A stretch of DNA of 32,751 nt from Pseudomonadota bacterium (GTDB taxonomy: Bacteria > Pseudomonadota > Alphaproteobacteria > Rhodobacterales > Rhodobacteraceae): positions 1 to 32,751 of the forward strand of contig CAUJIP010000059.1 in NCBI GenBank assembly GCA_963205235.1. The letters run 5' to 3'. Both the position numbers and the translations under genes were made by a program. Of this stretch, positions 16,507-24,656 are shown piece after piece; the stretch's first letter is position 1, and every line of letters starts with the position of its first letter. Below the pieces are notes generated by a model that saw only the letters and a program-made list of their open reading frames with translations, was not told the DNA's origin and did not search any database.

Positions 16507-17803
16507 AGGCGCGCAGCCGTTCGAAGCTGCCCGCAACACCGATTGGCGGGGCCGGCTCGGCAAGGAATGCGTCAAGCAGCGGCCAGTGCCGGATGGCGCG
16601 GTCGATCAGCGGATCGGACCCGGCAGCATAAAGCCCAGCCTGTATCATCATCTCGGCCCGGTCATAGGCACCCAGAAGCCGCCGCGCCTCGATGATCAGC
16701 GCATTCTCCTCGTCACTTGCCGCCTCGGGCAGGGATCGCGACACCGACCGCAACAGATCAATCGCAGGAAACCGTCCCCGTTCCGCAATCCGCCGGTCGA
16801 GGACAACATGCCCATCCAGCACCCCGCGCAGGATGTCGGCCACCGGCTCCTCCATATCCGACCCGGCGACAAGCACCGAAAAGACCGCCGTGATATCGCC
16901 CGAACCTTGGGGCCCAGGCCCTGCACGTTCCGCCAAGCCCATGATCGCGTGCGCCAGCGAGGGTGGATAGCCGCGCAACGAAGCAGCCTCTCCACCTGCA
17001 AGCGCCACTTCGCGATGCGCTTCGGCAAAGCGGGTGACCGAATCGACCAGCAACAGCACATGCAGCCCCTGGTCACGGAAATGTTCGGCCACGGCCATCG
17101 CGGTCAGACAGCACATCCGCCGGATCAACGGCGACTGGTCCGAGGTGGCCGTCACCACCACGCTGCGGGCCATGCCGACAGGGCCAAGCACGGTTTCGGT
17201 GAACTCGCGCAGTTCGCGCCCGCGTTCGCCAACCAGGGCAATGACCACGACATCCGCTTCCACCCCACGTGCAAAACGCGCCAGAAGTGAGGATTTTCCG
17301 ACGCCGGACCCGGCAAAAAGTCCGATCCGCTGCCCCCGCACCAGCGGCAGAAGCGTGTCAAAGACTGCAACCCCGGTGCCGAGCCGGGTGCCCAGCCGAC
17401 GCCGACTTGCGGCAGAGGGTGCAGGGGGCCGCAAGGCGCGCGACTTCGGTCCGCGCAACAGCGGGCGGTCGTCCAGCGGCTGCCCGGTCGGATCCACCAC
17501 CCGCCCGATCCAGCTGTCATCCGGCGCGATTTCGGCCTTGCCCCAAAGCTCGACCCGGTCGTCAATCGCCATGCCGTCACCCGAGGCGTCGGGCAGCACC
17601 GAGCAGCGCCCCGGGATCAGCCGCAGAACCTCCCCCCCAGCCGAGCCGTCGCGACTGTGGATCACCACCCGGTCGCCAATTGCCGCATGATCCAGGCCCG
17701 CAACCTCTACCAGGCCTCGCCGGGTTTCCACCACCCGCCCGACCCGCCGCAAGGGGGCCTTGCCCGCGATTTCCGCCAGAAGACCATCGAAAAGACCAGT
17801 CAC
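16493..17803 (-). CDS. fliI: Flagellum-specific ATP synthase FliI
   Basis: A 436-residue homologue of the F1 beta subunit. It energises and feeds substrates into the flagellar type III export apparatus at the cytoplasmic base. Walker A is AGSGVGKSS (164-172), followed by ALVGERGRELREF (189-201), the Walker B region HVLLLVDSVTRFAEAHREV (248-266) and GYPPSLAHAIMGLAERAG. The start is GTG at 17803 with GGGAGA eight bases before it. It is transcribed alone, divergent from flgB across 83 bases and opposite in direction to its neighbours. FliH and FliJ partners are not seen. Confidence 0.93.
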   Translation of the reverse strand: MTGLFDGLLAEIAGKAPLRRVGRVVETRRGLVEVAGLDHAAIGDRVVIHSRDGSAGGEVLRLIPGRCSVLPDASGDGMAIDDRVELWGKAEIAPDDSWIGRVVDPTGQPLDDRPLLRGPKSRALRPPAPSAASRRRLGTRLGTGVAVFDTLLPLVRGQRIGLFAGSGVGKSSLLARFARGVEADVVVIALVGERGRELREFTETVLGPVGMARSVVVTATSDQSPLIRRMCCLTAMAVAEHFRDQGLHVLLLVDSVTRFAEAHREVALAGGEAASLRGYPPSLAHAIMGLAERAGPGPQGSGDITAVFSVLVAGSDMEEPVADILRGVLDGHVVLDRRIAERGRFPAIDLLRSVSRSLPEAASDEENALIIEARRLLGAYDRAEMMIQAGLYAAGSDPLIDRAIRHWPLLDAFLAEPAPPIGVAGSFERLRACLSG

Positions 17804-17849
17804 GGGATTCTCCCTTTGTTCGCCTCAACCGTTTCTAAAGGAATCACCC

Positions 17850-17864
17850 TTAAGCCTTGGTGAA
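17850..17864 (+). promoter_or_regulatory. CtrA-box-like repeat between fliI and flgB
   Basis: TTAA-N7-TGAA, one mismatch in eight to the CtrA consensus TTAA-N7-TTAA, 22 bases before the flgB ATG and within the divergent spacer that must also hold the fliI promoter. A GANTC site (17841) lies beside it. It is the best match of the three such elements in the flagellar block. Confidence 0.4.
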
Positions 17865-17886
17865 AGCGGTCGAGGGAGAAGCCCCG

Positions 17887-18270
17887 ATGTTCGAAAAACT
17901 GGAAATCATCCAAATGGCGCAGTCGCTGGCGGCGCAGTCCGGGGCGCGCATGGCGATCATCGCCGAAAATGTCGCGAACGCCGATACCCCCGGCTACAAG
18001 GCCAAGGATCTGCCCAGCTTTGCCGAAACCTACGCCGCTGATCCGGGCCAGATGCGCACGACGCGGCCCAGTCACCTGACGGACACCTCCCCTGCAACCC
18101 TTCCGATGGTCGAACGTGGCCGCGGGCATGAGGCGCCGAATGGCAACTCGGTCTCGCTTGAGGCTGAAATGGTCAAGTCGGTCGAAGCGCGGCAAAACCA
18201 CGACATGGCGCTGGCGATCTACCGGGCGACTGCGGATGTGATCCGCGCCAGCCTTGGCCGGAACCGGTAG
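17887..18270 (+). CDS. flgB: Flagellar proximal rod protein FlgB
   Basis: A 127-residue rod subunit. The rod/hook N-terminal signature NVANADTPGYKAKD (31-44) and the C-terminal helical part (SLEAEMVKSVEARQNHDMALAIYR) that packs against it are present. It forms the proximal rod with FlgC, FlgF and FliE. The ATG at 17887 follows GAGGGAGAA; an in-frame extension ten codons upstream is not needed. It heads a nine-gene plus-strand run and is followed after 11 bases by flgC. Confidence 0.93.
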   Translation: MFEKLEIIQMAQSLAAQSGARMAIIAENVANADTPGYKAKDLPSFAETYAADPGQMRTTRPSHLTDTSPATLPMVERGRGHEAPNGNSVSLEAEMVKSVEARQNHDMALAIYRATADVIRASLGRNR

Positions 18271-18281
18271 GGGCGCGCGTG

Positions 18282-18665
18282 ATGGGCAATGACCTGATCT
18301 CGTCGCTCTCCTATTCCGCTTCGGGGATGGAGGCGCAGGCAATACGGCTTCGCCACGTGTCGGAGAACATCGCCAACGCAGATACCCCCGGCTATCACCG
18401 TAAGGTCGTCAGCTTTGATCAGGCGATGGACTCCGGTCTGGTCGAGGTGGGGCCGGTCCGACTTGACCTAAGCGAGCTTCCAAGCATCTACGATCCCGGC
18501 CACCCGTTGGCCGATGATACTGGTCACTATGACGGCTCGAATGTCGATCTGGTGATTGAAATCGCTGACGCGCGCGAAGCGCAGCGCAGCTATGAGGCGA
18601 ACCTTCGAATGTTCGATCAGACCCGTCAAATGACGCAAAGCCTGTTCGACCTGCTGCGCCGATAG
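18282..18665 (+). CDS. flgC: Flagellar proximal rod protein FlgC
   Basis: A 127-residue rod protein with the signature NIANADTPGYHRK (about 30-42) and the C-terminal segment GSNVDLVIEIADAREAQRSYEANLRMFDQTRQM typical of FlgC (V and I replace the more usual N-MM pattern). A GTG three bases upstream of the chosen ATG at 18282 is an alternative start. It assembles with FlgB on the MS ring through FliE. Twelve bases separate it from fliE. Confidence 0.93.
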   Translation: MGNDLISSLSYSASGMEAQAIRLRHVSENIANADTPGYHRKVVSFDQAMDSGLVEVGPVRLDLSELPSIYDPGHPLADDTGHYDGSNVDLVIEIADAREAQRSYEANLRMFDQTRQMTQSLFDLLRR

Positions 18666-18677
18666 AGGAGATCCAGA

Positions 18678-18968
18678 ATGGATGTGAATACCTCGTTCGT
18701 CTCCAAGGCCTACGCCAATGCGCGAACCGCCTCTGCCCCCCAGCCAAAGGCCGACGGGGCAGAGGCGGGCTTTGCCCGGCTGGCCGGGGATTTCATGGGC
18801 ACGCTTCAGGAACACGAAGCCACCGCCCGGGCCGCAATGACCGGCGGGGCAGATCCGCTTGCGCTGGTGCAGGCGCTGGCATCGTCGCAACTGGCCGTCG
18901 AAACGGTCGCCACCGTGCGGGATCGGGTGGTCGAAGCCTATCAGGAAATCCTGAGGATGCCGGTATGA
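18678..18968 (+). CDS. fliE: Flagellar hook-basal body adaptor FliE
   Basis: A 96-residue protein linking the MS ring to the proximal rod. The C-terminal half shows the family pattern: LVQALASSQLAVETVATVRDRVVEAYQEILRMPV (62-96), ending in the characteristic YQEI-M-V. The N-terminus is variable and Ala-rich. A GAGGAG site precedes the ATG. It overlaps fliQ by four bases (ATGA). Confidence 0.92.
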   Translation: MDVNTSFVSKAYANARTASAPQPKADGAEAGFARLAGDFMGTLQEHEATARAAMTGGADPLALVQALASSQLAVETVATVRDRVVEAYQEILRMPV

Positions 18969-19231
18969 CCGAAGCCCAAATCTTTGACATGCTGCGCGAA
19001 GGATTGTGGACTGCTGTCCTTATTTCAACACCGCTTCTGGTGGTGGCCCTGGTGGTCGGCATCGTGGTCGGTCTCTTTCAGGCCCTGACCTCGGTTCAGG
19101 AAATGACGCTGACCTTCGTGCCCAAGGCCGCGGCGATGATGGCGGTCTTCTGGGTCTCGATGAGCTTCATGACCTCGACCCTCGTCGCCTTCTTCATTGA
19201 CACGATCATTCCGCAGATCGCAGGGGGCTAA
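18965..19231 (+). CDS. fliQ: Flagellar export-gate protein FliQ
   Basis: An 88-residue protein with two transmembrane helices (about 16-38 and 52-76), the normal size for FliQ. Together with FliP and FliR it builds the export gate at the basal body. The segments LFQALTSVQEMTLTFVPK (37-54) and the ending FIDTIIPQIAGG are diagnostic. It sits between the rod adaptor fliE and rod gene flgF, a placement seen in alphaproteobacterial flagellar loci, whereas fliP and fliR are not in this window. Confidence 0.95.
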   Translation: MTEAQIFDMLREGLWTAVLISTPLLVVALVVGIVVGLFQALTSVQEMTLTFVPKAAAMMAVFWVSMSFMTSTLVAFFIDTIIPQIAGG

Positions 19232-19234
19232 GCC

Positions 19235-19945
19235 ATGGATGCAGCCGGATATGCGACGCTGACCCGCCAATCGGGACTGATGCGGGAAATGGGGGTCGTG
19301 GCCAACAACATCGCCAATGCCTCGACCAGCGGATTCCGCCGCGAGGGGGTGGTGTTCTCGGAATATGTCACCGCGCTTGATCAGGACCCGTCGCTGTCAA
19401 TGTCCTATGCCAGTGGGCGAGATGTCGATCTGTCGCAAGCTGGCCTTTCACAAACCGGGGGCAGCTTTGACTTTGCCATCCAGGGCGATGGGTTCTTCCT
19501 GATCGAAACCCCTGACGGCCAAAAGCTGACCCGCGCGGGCAGCTTCACCCCCTCGGCCGAAGGTGAACTGGTCACGCCCGATGGGTATCGGCTTTTGGAC
19601 GCCGGGGGGGCGCCGATCTTCATTCCGCCCGATGCCGGGGTAGTGGCACTGGCTGCAGACGGCACGCTTTCGGCGAACGGCGACCCCATCGCCCAGGTTG
19701 GGCTTTGGCAACCGGCGGATCCTCTGGCCCTACGACATCAGGCCGGGACGATGTTTTCCGGTGGCGAACTGATCCCGGTCGAAGGCGCGACGGTCATTCA
19801 AGGCATGCTTGAAGACAGCAATGTCCAGCCCGTTTCCGAAATCGCCCGCATGATCGAAGTCCAGCGCGCCTATGAACTGGGCCAGAAATTTCTTGATGCC
19901 GAGGACGAACGGGTTCGCGGCGTCATTCAGACACTTGGCCGATAG
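19235..19945 (+). CDS. flgF: Flagellar rod protein FlgF
   Basis: A 236-residue rod subunit. The N-terminal rod signature VVANNIANASTSGFRREGVVF is at 23-43, the middle domain has FAIQGDGFFLIETPDGQKLTRAGSF, and the C-terminal motif MIEVQRAYELGQKFLDAEDERV is complete. It starts three bases after fliQ and precedes flgG by nine bases. Paralogous to FlgG but shorter, as expected for FlgF. Confidence 0.93.
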   Translation: MDAAGYATLTRQSGLMREMGVVANNIANASTSGFRREGVVFSEYVTALDQDPSLSMSYASGRDVDLSQAGLSQTGGSFDFAIQGDGFFLIETPDGQKLTRAGSFTPSAEGELVTPDGYRLLDAGGAPIFIPPDAGVVALAADGTLSANGDPIAQVGLWQPADPLALRHQAGTMFSGGELIPVEGATVIQGMLEDSNVQPVSEIARMIEVQRAYELGQKFLDAEDERVRGVIQTLGR

Positions 19946-19954
19946 GAGCCTGCG

Positions 19955-20740
19955 ATGAGAGCCCTGCAAATCGCCGCGACCGGCATGGCCGCCCAGCAGA
20001 TGAAGGTCGATGTCGTCTCGAACAACCTGGCCAACATGTCGACCACCGGCTACAGCCCCCGTCGCGCCGATTTTGCCGATCTGTCCTATCAGCAGATGTC
20101 CCGGCCCGGCAGCGTTTCTGCCTCGGACGGGTCGATGCTGCCCACCGGAATCCAGATTGGTCTTGGCGTCCGGCCCGCCGCGGTGACAATCATTCCGGGC
20201 CAGGGCTCGCTGGATGCAACCGGCGGCGATCTTGACGTGGCAATCGACGGCAACGGCTATCTTGAGGTGACATTGCCCAACGGGACCACGGCCTATACCC
20301 GCGACGGGGCGCTTAAACGCTCGGCGGATGGGCAGATCGTGACGTCAGATGGCTTTCCGGTCGTGCCGGGCATCACCATCCCCACCGATGCGCGCGGGTT
20401 GACGATCAGCCCTACGGGTGAAGTTTGGGCCGACTTTGCTGACCGGGTCGATCCCGAACTGCTTGGCCAGCTGACCCTGTCCAGCTTTGCCAACGAAAAG
20501 GGGCTTGAGGCACTGGGGTCGAACCTTTTCGCCGAAAGTCCTGCCTCGGGGGCAGCCTTTTCGGGCCAACCGGGGCTTGATGGGCTTGGCACCCTGCGTC
20601 AGGGCTATCTTGAGGCAAGCTCGGTCGATGCGGTGCGCGAGGTCACCGAACTGATCAAGGCACAGCGTGGGTATGAGCTGAACGCCAAAGTCATCACCGC
20701 CGCCGACCAGATGCTGGCCGCAACCACGCAGGTGCGGTGA
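19955..20740 (+). CDS. flgG: Flagellar distal rod protein FlgG
   Basis: A 261-residue distal rod protein, the usual FlgG length. It opens with MRALQIAATGMAAQQMKVDVVSNNLANMSTTGY, and the second block has IPGQGSLDATGGDLDVAIDGNGYLEV. The C-terminal VTELIKAQRGYELNAKVI is characteristic. The distal rod runs through the P and L rings; the L-ring gene flgH is two genes downstream, while flgI (P ring) is absent from the window. Its stop overlaps the flgA start by one base. Confidence 0.95.
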   Translation: MRALQIAATGMAAQQMKVDVVSNNLANMSTTGYSPRRADFADLSYQQMSRPGSVSASDGSMLPTGIQIGLGVRPAAVTIIPGQGSLDATGGDLDVAIDGNGYLEVTLPNGTTAYTRDGALKRSADGQIVTSDGFPVVPGITIPTDARGLTISPTGEVWADFADRVDPELLGQLTLSSFANEKGLEALGSNLFAESPASGAAFSGQPGLDGLGTLRQGYLEASSVDAVREVTELIKAQRGYELNAKVITAADQMLAATTQVR

Positions 20741-21171
20741 TGCTTCGGTTTGCCCTGTTTGCCCTGATCGCCACCCCCGCCGCCGCCGACAGTGTCGTCG
20801 CGACACGAACGATCCGGGCGCAGACAGTGATCGTGCCCGAAGATCTGACCCTTGTCGCAGCCGAACTTGGCGGTGCCTTGCAAGACCCCGATGCCGCCTA
20901 TGGCCTTGAGACCCGGGTCGCGATCTATGCCGGGCGGCCCGTCCGCCCCGAAGACCTTGGCCCGCCAACTCTGGTGCAGCGTAACCAGACGGTGACGCTG
21001 GTCTATGCCTCGGGCGCACTCGCGATTTCTACCGAGGGCCGGGCCCTTGCCCGTGGGTCCGAAGGCGACACTGTTCGGGTGATCAACCTTGCTTCACGCA
21101 CAACGGTTTCGGGCCGGATCGGGCCGGACGGTGCGGTTTATGTCGGATGGGATGAAATGAATGCTGACTAG
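20740..21171 (+). CDS. flgA: Flagellar P-ring assembly chaperone FlgA
   Basis: A 143-residue protein with a short N-terminal signal peptide (MLRFALFALIATPAAADS, cleavage likely after AAA near 16), so it is periplasmic. The SAF-type domain follows (TIRAQTVIVPEDL and AIYAGRPVRPEDLGPPTLV), with the C-terminal GSEGDTVRVINLASRTTVSGRIGPDGAVYV. FlgA assists assembly of FlgI into the P ring. This is a short form lacking the first FlgA domain. It overlaps flgH by 11 bases. Confidence 0.92.
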   Translation: MLRFALFALIATPAAADSVVATRTIRAQTVIVPEDLTLVAAELGGALQDPDAAYGLETRVAIYAGRPVRPEDLGPPTLVQRNQTVTLVYASGALAISTEGRALARGSEGDTVRVINLASRTTVSGRIGPDGAVYVGWDEMNAD

Positions 21172-21886
21172 ATTTGCTTTCGTGATGATGCTGGCTCTGG
21201 CCGGTTGTGGCAAGCTTGGTCAAGTCGGGCGCGCGCCGGACTTCTCTCCGCTTGCCGGAACTGACCAGCACTATGCGCTCTATTCGGCAAACCTGCCGGA
21301 AGACGTGGCCCCCGGCACCCCTTCGGACGAGTCTTCGCTGTGGTCTGGGGAAACAGACGCGCTTTTCGGAGACCGCCGTGCCGCGCGTCGGGGCGATATC
21401 CTGACTGTGGTAATCGAAATCGACGACAGCGCCGCAATTTCCGATTCCACCGGTCGCAACCGGACCGGCAAGCAAAGCTCCGGTCTTGGCCAATTCTTCG
21501 GCATCCCCCAGCGGATCGACGAAAACCTGCCCGACGGGGCAAGCATGGACAGTGCCTATGAATCCTCGTCGTCCTCTACCTTCAAAGGCTCGGGCAACGT
21601 GACACGAAAGGAACAGCTGACCCTCCGCATCGCCGCGACCATTGTCGAGGAATTGCCGAATGGCGTCCTGCGGATCGAGGGGCAGCAGGAAGTACGGGTG
21701 AACTTCGAGATGCGAGAGCTGATCGTGACCGGCTATGTCCGCCCGATCGACATCTCGCGCAACAACGAGATCACCTATGACAAGATCGCCGGTGCACGGA
21801 TTTCCTATGGCGGGCAAGGGCAGATCACCGACTTCCAGCAGCCGACCTATGGCCAGCAGGTCGCCGATATCGTGATGCCGTTCTGA
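21161..21886 (+). CDS. flgH: Flagellar L-ring lipoprotein FlgH
   Basis: A 241-residue outer-membrane lipoprotein that forms the L ring. The signal peptide ends in the lipobox LAGC (13-16), so Cys16 would be lipidated. Family blocks are SLWSGETDALFGDRRAARRGDILTVVIEIDDSA (about 62-94) and the C-terminal VRPIDISRNNEITYDKIAGARISYGGQGQ (about 193-221). Length is normal. The start at 21161 lies within the end of flgA. Confidence 0.94.
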   Translation: MLTRFAFVMMLALAGCGKLGQVGRAPDFSPLAGTDQHYALYSANLPEDVAPGTPSDESSLWSGETDALFGDRRAARRGDILTVVIEIDDSAAISDSTGRNRTGKQSSGLGQFFGIPQRIDENLPDGASMDSAYESSSSSTFKGSGNVTRKEQLTLRIAATIVEELPNGVLRIEGQQEVRVNFEMRELIVTGYVRPIDISRNNEITYDKIAGARISYGGQGQITDFQQPTYGQQVADIVMPF

Positions 21887-21888
21887 TC

Positions 21889-22455
21889 ATGATCCGCAAG
21901 CTTCTTCCCATTCTTCTTGCCCTTGTGGGTCTTGGTGGCGGTATTGGCGCCGGACTGTTCCTTCGCCCATCTGCCGGGGAGGACAGTCTCGCCACCGAGG
22001 ACGCAGGGGCAGACCATGCTGCCGAAGGTGATGCGGGCGACGGCCATGATGCCGCCACCCCGGCCGAGAGTCATGGCACCGCAGAAGCCAAGGCCGAAGA
22101 TGCCGAAGGTGGCGACGGCCATGGCGAGGGCGGCCCGGAATACGTGAAGATGAACAACCAGTTCGTGGTGCCCGTCGTCGAACAGGGCCGGGTTGATGCG
22201 ATGGTGGTTCTGGCAATCTCGCTTGAGGTCGAGGCAGGCAATACCGAAACGGTCTACCAGCGCGAACCAAAGCTGCGCGATGCCTTCCTGCAGGTCATGT
22301 TCGACCACGCCAATGTCGGCGGCTTCAGTGGTACTTTTACCGATGGATCGAACCTGATCGTGCTGCGCACCAACCTGAAAGAGGCCGCCGCGATGATCCT
22401 TGGCACTGTGGTACGCGACGTGCTGATCACCGATATCGCGCGGCAAGACAGCTGA
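21889..22455 (+). CDS. fliL: Flagellar basal-body-associated protein FliL
   Basis: A 188-residue inner-membrane protein with one N-terminal helix (about 5-26), a long acidic and histidine-containing linker (about 30-80), and a periplasmic FliL domain ending LKEAAAMILGTVVRDVLITDIARQDS. FliL surrounds the stator and influences motor torque. It starts two bases after flgH. The run of flagellar genes ends here; fliF, motA and similar genes that often follow in related bacteria are missing and a LysR gene begins 44 bases on in the opposite direction. Confidence 0.88.
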   Translation: MIRKLLPILLALVGLGGGIGAGLFLRPSAGEDSLATEDAGADHAAEGDAGDGHDAATPAESHGTAEAKAEDAEGGDGHGEGGPEYVKMNNQFVVPVVEQGRVDAMVVLAISLEVEAGNTETVYQREPKLRDAFLQVMFDHANVGGFSGTFTDGSNLIVLRTNLKEAAAMILGTVVRDVLITDIARQDS

Positions 22456-22499
22456 GACCAAAGCCTCTTGAAGTGGAAACACCCAACCTTCGATCCAGT

Positions 22500-23384
22500 C
22501 TAGGTCGCTTCGTTTCTTAGCCAATCGACAAGCAGAGCAAGCGGGCGGCCCGGTGCGCGCCCCCTTGGCCAGACAAGGTAATAGCCGGCTTCAAGACGAT
22601 CATAATCTTCGGCAGCCGCCACCAGCCGTCCGCGTTTCGCTTCGGCCTCGAACAGGAACGACGGTAACAGCGCCAGGCCAAAGCCAAGCGCCGCAGCTTC
22701 TGACATATGGGAAAACTGGTCGAACAGCATCCCGCCAAGCCGATCAACGCGCAGATTGCGGCGGGAAAACCAGTCCTCCCAGGCCCCCGGTCGGCTTTCC
22801 AGATGCAGAAGCGGCAGCGAAAGGATGTCGGCAGGCGGCACCGGGCCATGCGGAAGCAGCGAAGGCGCGCCCGCAGGGATAACCCGCTCGCGCATCAGCT
22901 CCAGATACTCGACACCCTGCCAATCCGGGACCCCGAAGTGAACGGCGGCGTCAAAGGGTTCGCTGCCAAAGTCGAACGGGGCAAGCCGGGTGCCCAGGTT
23001 CACGACCACCGAGGGATTGGCATCGGAAAAACCCTTCAACCGAGGCAGCAGCCATTGCGATCCAAAGGCAGGAAGCACGGCCAGGTTCAGGCTCATCCGC
23101 GCCCCAGCGGCCCGGATCTTCAGACTGGCCCGGGCAAGGTCTTGCAGATAGCCGCGTGCCGTCGCCGCATAGTCGCGCCCGGCAGGGGTCAGAACCAGCG
23201 CCCGCCCCGCCCGATCAAAAAGCGTCACGCCGATCTGCCCCTCAAGATGCTTGAGCTGCCGAGAAATCGCAGAATGGGTCAGCGACAGCTCGCCTGCCGC
23301 AAGCGTGGCGGACCCAAGCCGATCCACCGCTTCCAAAGCGAGAAGAGAGTTCACCGAAGGCAGAAACCGACGCGGGGCAATCAT
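22500..23384 (-). CDS. LysR-family transcriptional regulator (GcvA-like)
   Basis: A protein of 294 residues from the ATG at 23384; a GTG at 23399 gives 299. The N-terminal winged helix-turn-helix is clear: LPSVNSLLALEAVDRLGSATLAAGELSLTHSAISRQLKHLEGQIGVTLFDR. The rest is a periplasmic-binding-like effector domain, with the effector unknown. Sequence features (LTHSAISRQLKHLE, RAGRALVLTPAGRDY) resemble the GcvA group. It is divergent from the aminotransferase operon with a 90-base spacer, the classic arrangement for a LysR protein controlling its neighbour. Confidence 0.9.
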   Translation of the reverse strand: MIAPRRFLPSVNSLLALEAVDRLGSATLAAGELSLTHSAISRQLKHLEGQIGVTLFDRAGRALVLTPAGRDYAATARGYLQDLARASLKIRAAGARMSLNLAVLPAFGSQWLLPRLKGFSDANPSVVVNLGTRLAPFDFGSEPFDAAVHFGVPDWQGVEYLELMRERVIPAGAPSLLPHGPVPPADILSLPLLHLESRPGAWEDWFSRRNLRVDRLGGMLFDQFSHMSEAAALGFGLALLPSFLFEAEAKRGRLVAAAEDYDRLEAGYYLVWPRGRAPGRPLALLVDWLRNEAT

Positions 23385-23474
23385 GTGCTGAAACCTCACA
23401 TATAGGCGACCTTTCGTCGTTTTTACTTGAGTTTTTCTTCATATACATCACCCAAAACACTGATCGGTCGCAGA
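23385..23474. promoter_or_regulatory. Divergent regulatory spacer, LysR gene / aminotransferase operon
   Basis: Ninety AT-richer bases between two divergent starts. A small inverted repeat, CGAC-CTTTC-GTCG (23407-23419), is a possible regulator site; a full LysR T-N11-A box could not be fixed with confidence. The likely promoter of the operon lies in the TTTTTACTTGAG...CATATACATC stretch. Confidence 0.35.
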
Positions 23475-24653
23475 ATGAACATCGAATCCCCCTTCCGCCG
23501 CGCCAAACGCATGGCTGGCCTTGAAATTTCGGAAATCGTCCAGATTGCCGAACGCGCAGCGGCCTTGAAAAAGGCGGGCAAAAGCGTGGTGTCACTGGCG
23601 ACCGGAGAGCCGGATTTCCCGACTCCGCCCGAGGTGATCGAGGCTGCGCATCGTGCTGCACTGGCCGGGCAGACCAAATATACCGCGACGCTTGGCACCG
23701 CTGACCTGCGCGCCGCCGTTGCGGCGGACGCCGGGGCGAAACCGGCGGAAGTCATCATCTCGACCGGGGCCAAGCAGGTGATTGCCAACGCGATGCTTGC
23801 AACGCTGGACCCCGGTGACGAGGTACTGATGCCTGCGCCCCATTGGACCTCATATTCCGATATCGTGGCAATGGCGGGCGGCAAGGCAACGGTGATCCCC
23901 TGCAGCATGGAGGATGGCTTCAAGCTTACCGCCGACCGTCTGGCTGCGGCGCTGACGCCGGAGACGTTCTGGGTCATGCTGAACGCGCCGTCAAACCCCT
24001 CGGGTGCAATCTATTCGGCAGCGGAAATCGCGGCGCTGGCTGCGGTGTTGCGGCAACATCCGCAAGTGATGATCCTGGCGGATGAGATCTATGAGCATCT
24101 GAACTTCATCCCCTTCACCCGCTTTGCCGATGCCGCCCCTGACCTTCGGCACCGCATTCTGACGGTCAACGGGGCCTCGAAAGCCTGGTCGATGACCGGC
24201 TGGCGGATCGGTTGGGGCATTGGGCCAGCTGCGCTGATTGCGGCGATGGGGGCGGTTCAGGGGCAGATCACCTCGGGGGCAAGTTCCATTTCGCAGGCGG
24301 CGGCACTGGCGGCGCTGACCGGGGACAGGGCGGTGATCGACACCCGGCGCAAGGCGCTTCTGGCGCGGCGTGATCGGGTTGTGGCGGGACTGAACGCCGT
24401 ACCGGGGTTCGACTGCCCCAGCCCGGACGGCGCCTTCTACGTCTTCCCGCGCATCACGGGGGCCATGCAGGCCAAAGGCTTTGCCACCGACGCCGCCTTC
24501 TGCGAATGGCTGCTGGAGACTGTCGGTGTCGCCATCGTACCGGGCCGCGCCTTTGGTCTGCCCGGCCATGCTCGGCTGTCCTTTGCCTATGCCGACGCCG
24601 ACCTTGACGAAGGCATCGCCCGGATCAAGGCTGCGATGGAAAGCGGGGCCTGA
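23475..24653 (+). CDS. Class I PLP-dependent aminotransferase (aspartate aminotransferase-like)
   Basis: A 392-residue fold-type I aminotransferase. Key residues are visible: the Schiff-base lysine in NGASKAWSMTGWRIG (K236), the substrate-carboxylate arginine in the same block (R244), the PSNPSG asparagine (N174), and LADEIYEHL with the PLP-contacting Asp/Tyr (D203, Y206). The N-terminus LATGEPDFPTP is typical of AspC/AAT subgroup I-gamma. The ATG at 23475 is chosen; a TTG 48 bases upstream is unlikely. The amino donor is unknown, but context with an oxoacid dehydrogenase E1 and a semialdehyde dehydrogenase suggests an amino acid such as lysine or 2-aminoadipate. It heads the operon, three bases before the next gene. 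Confidence 0.88.
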   Translation: MNIESPFRRAKRMAGLEISEIVQIAERAAALKKAGKSVVSLATGEPDFPTPPEVIEAAHRAALAGQTKYTATLGTADLRAAVAADAGAKPAEVIISTGAKQVIANAMLATLDPGDEVLMPAPHWTSYSDIVAMAGGKATVIPCSMEDGFKLTADRLAAALTPETFWVMLNAPSNPSGAIYSAAEIAALAAVLRQHPQVMILADEIYEHLNFIPFTRFADAAPDLRHRILTVNGASKAWSMTGWRIGWGIGPAALIAAMGAVQGQITSGASSISQAAALAALTGDRAVIDTRRKALLARRDRVVAGLNAVPGFDCPSPDGAFYVFPRITGAMQAKGFATDAAFCEWLLETVGVAIVPGRAFGLPGHARLSFAYADADLDEGIARIKAAMESGA

Positions 24654-24656
24654 GCC

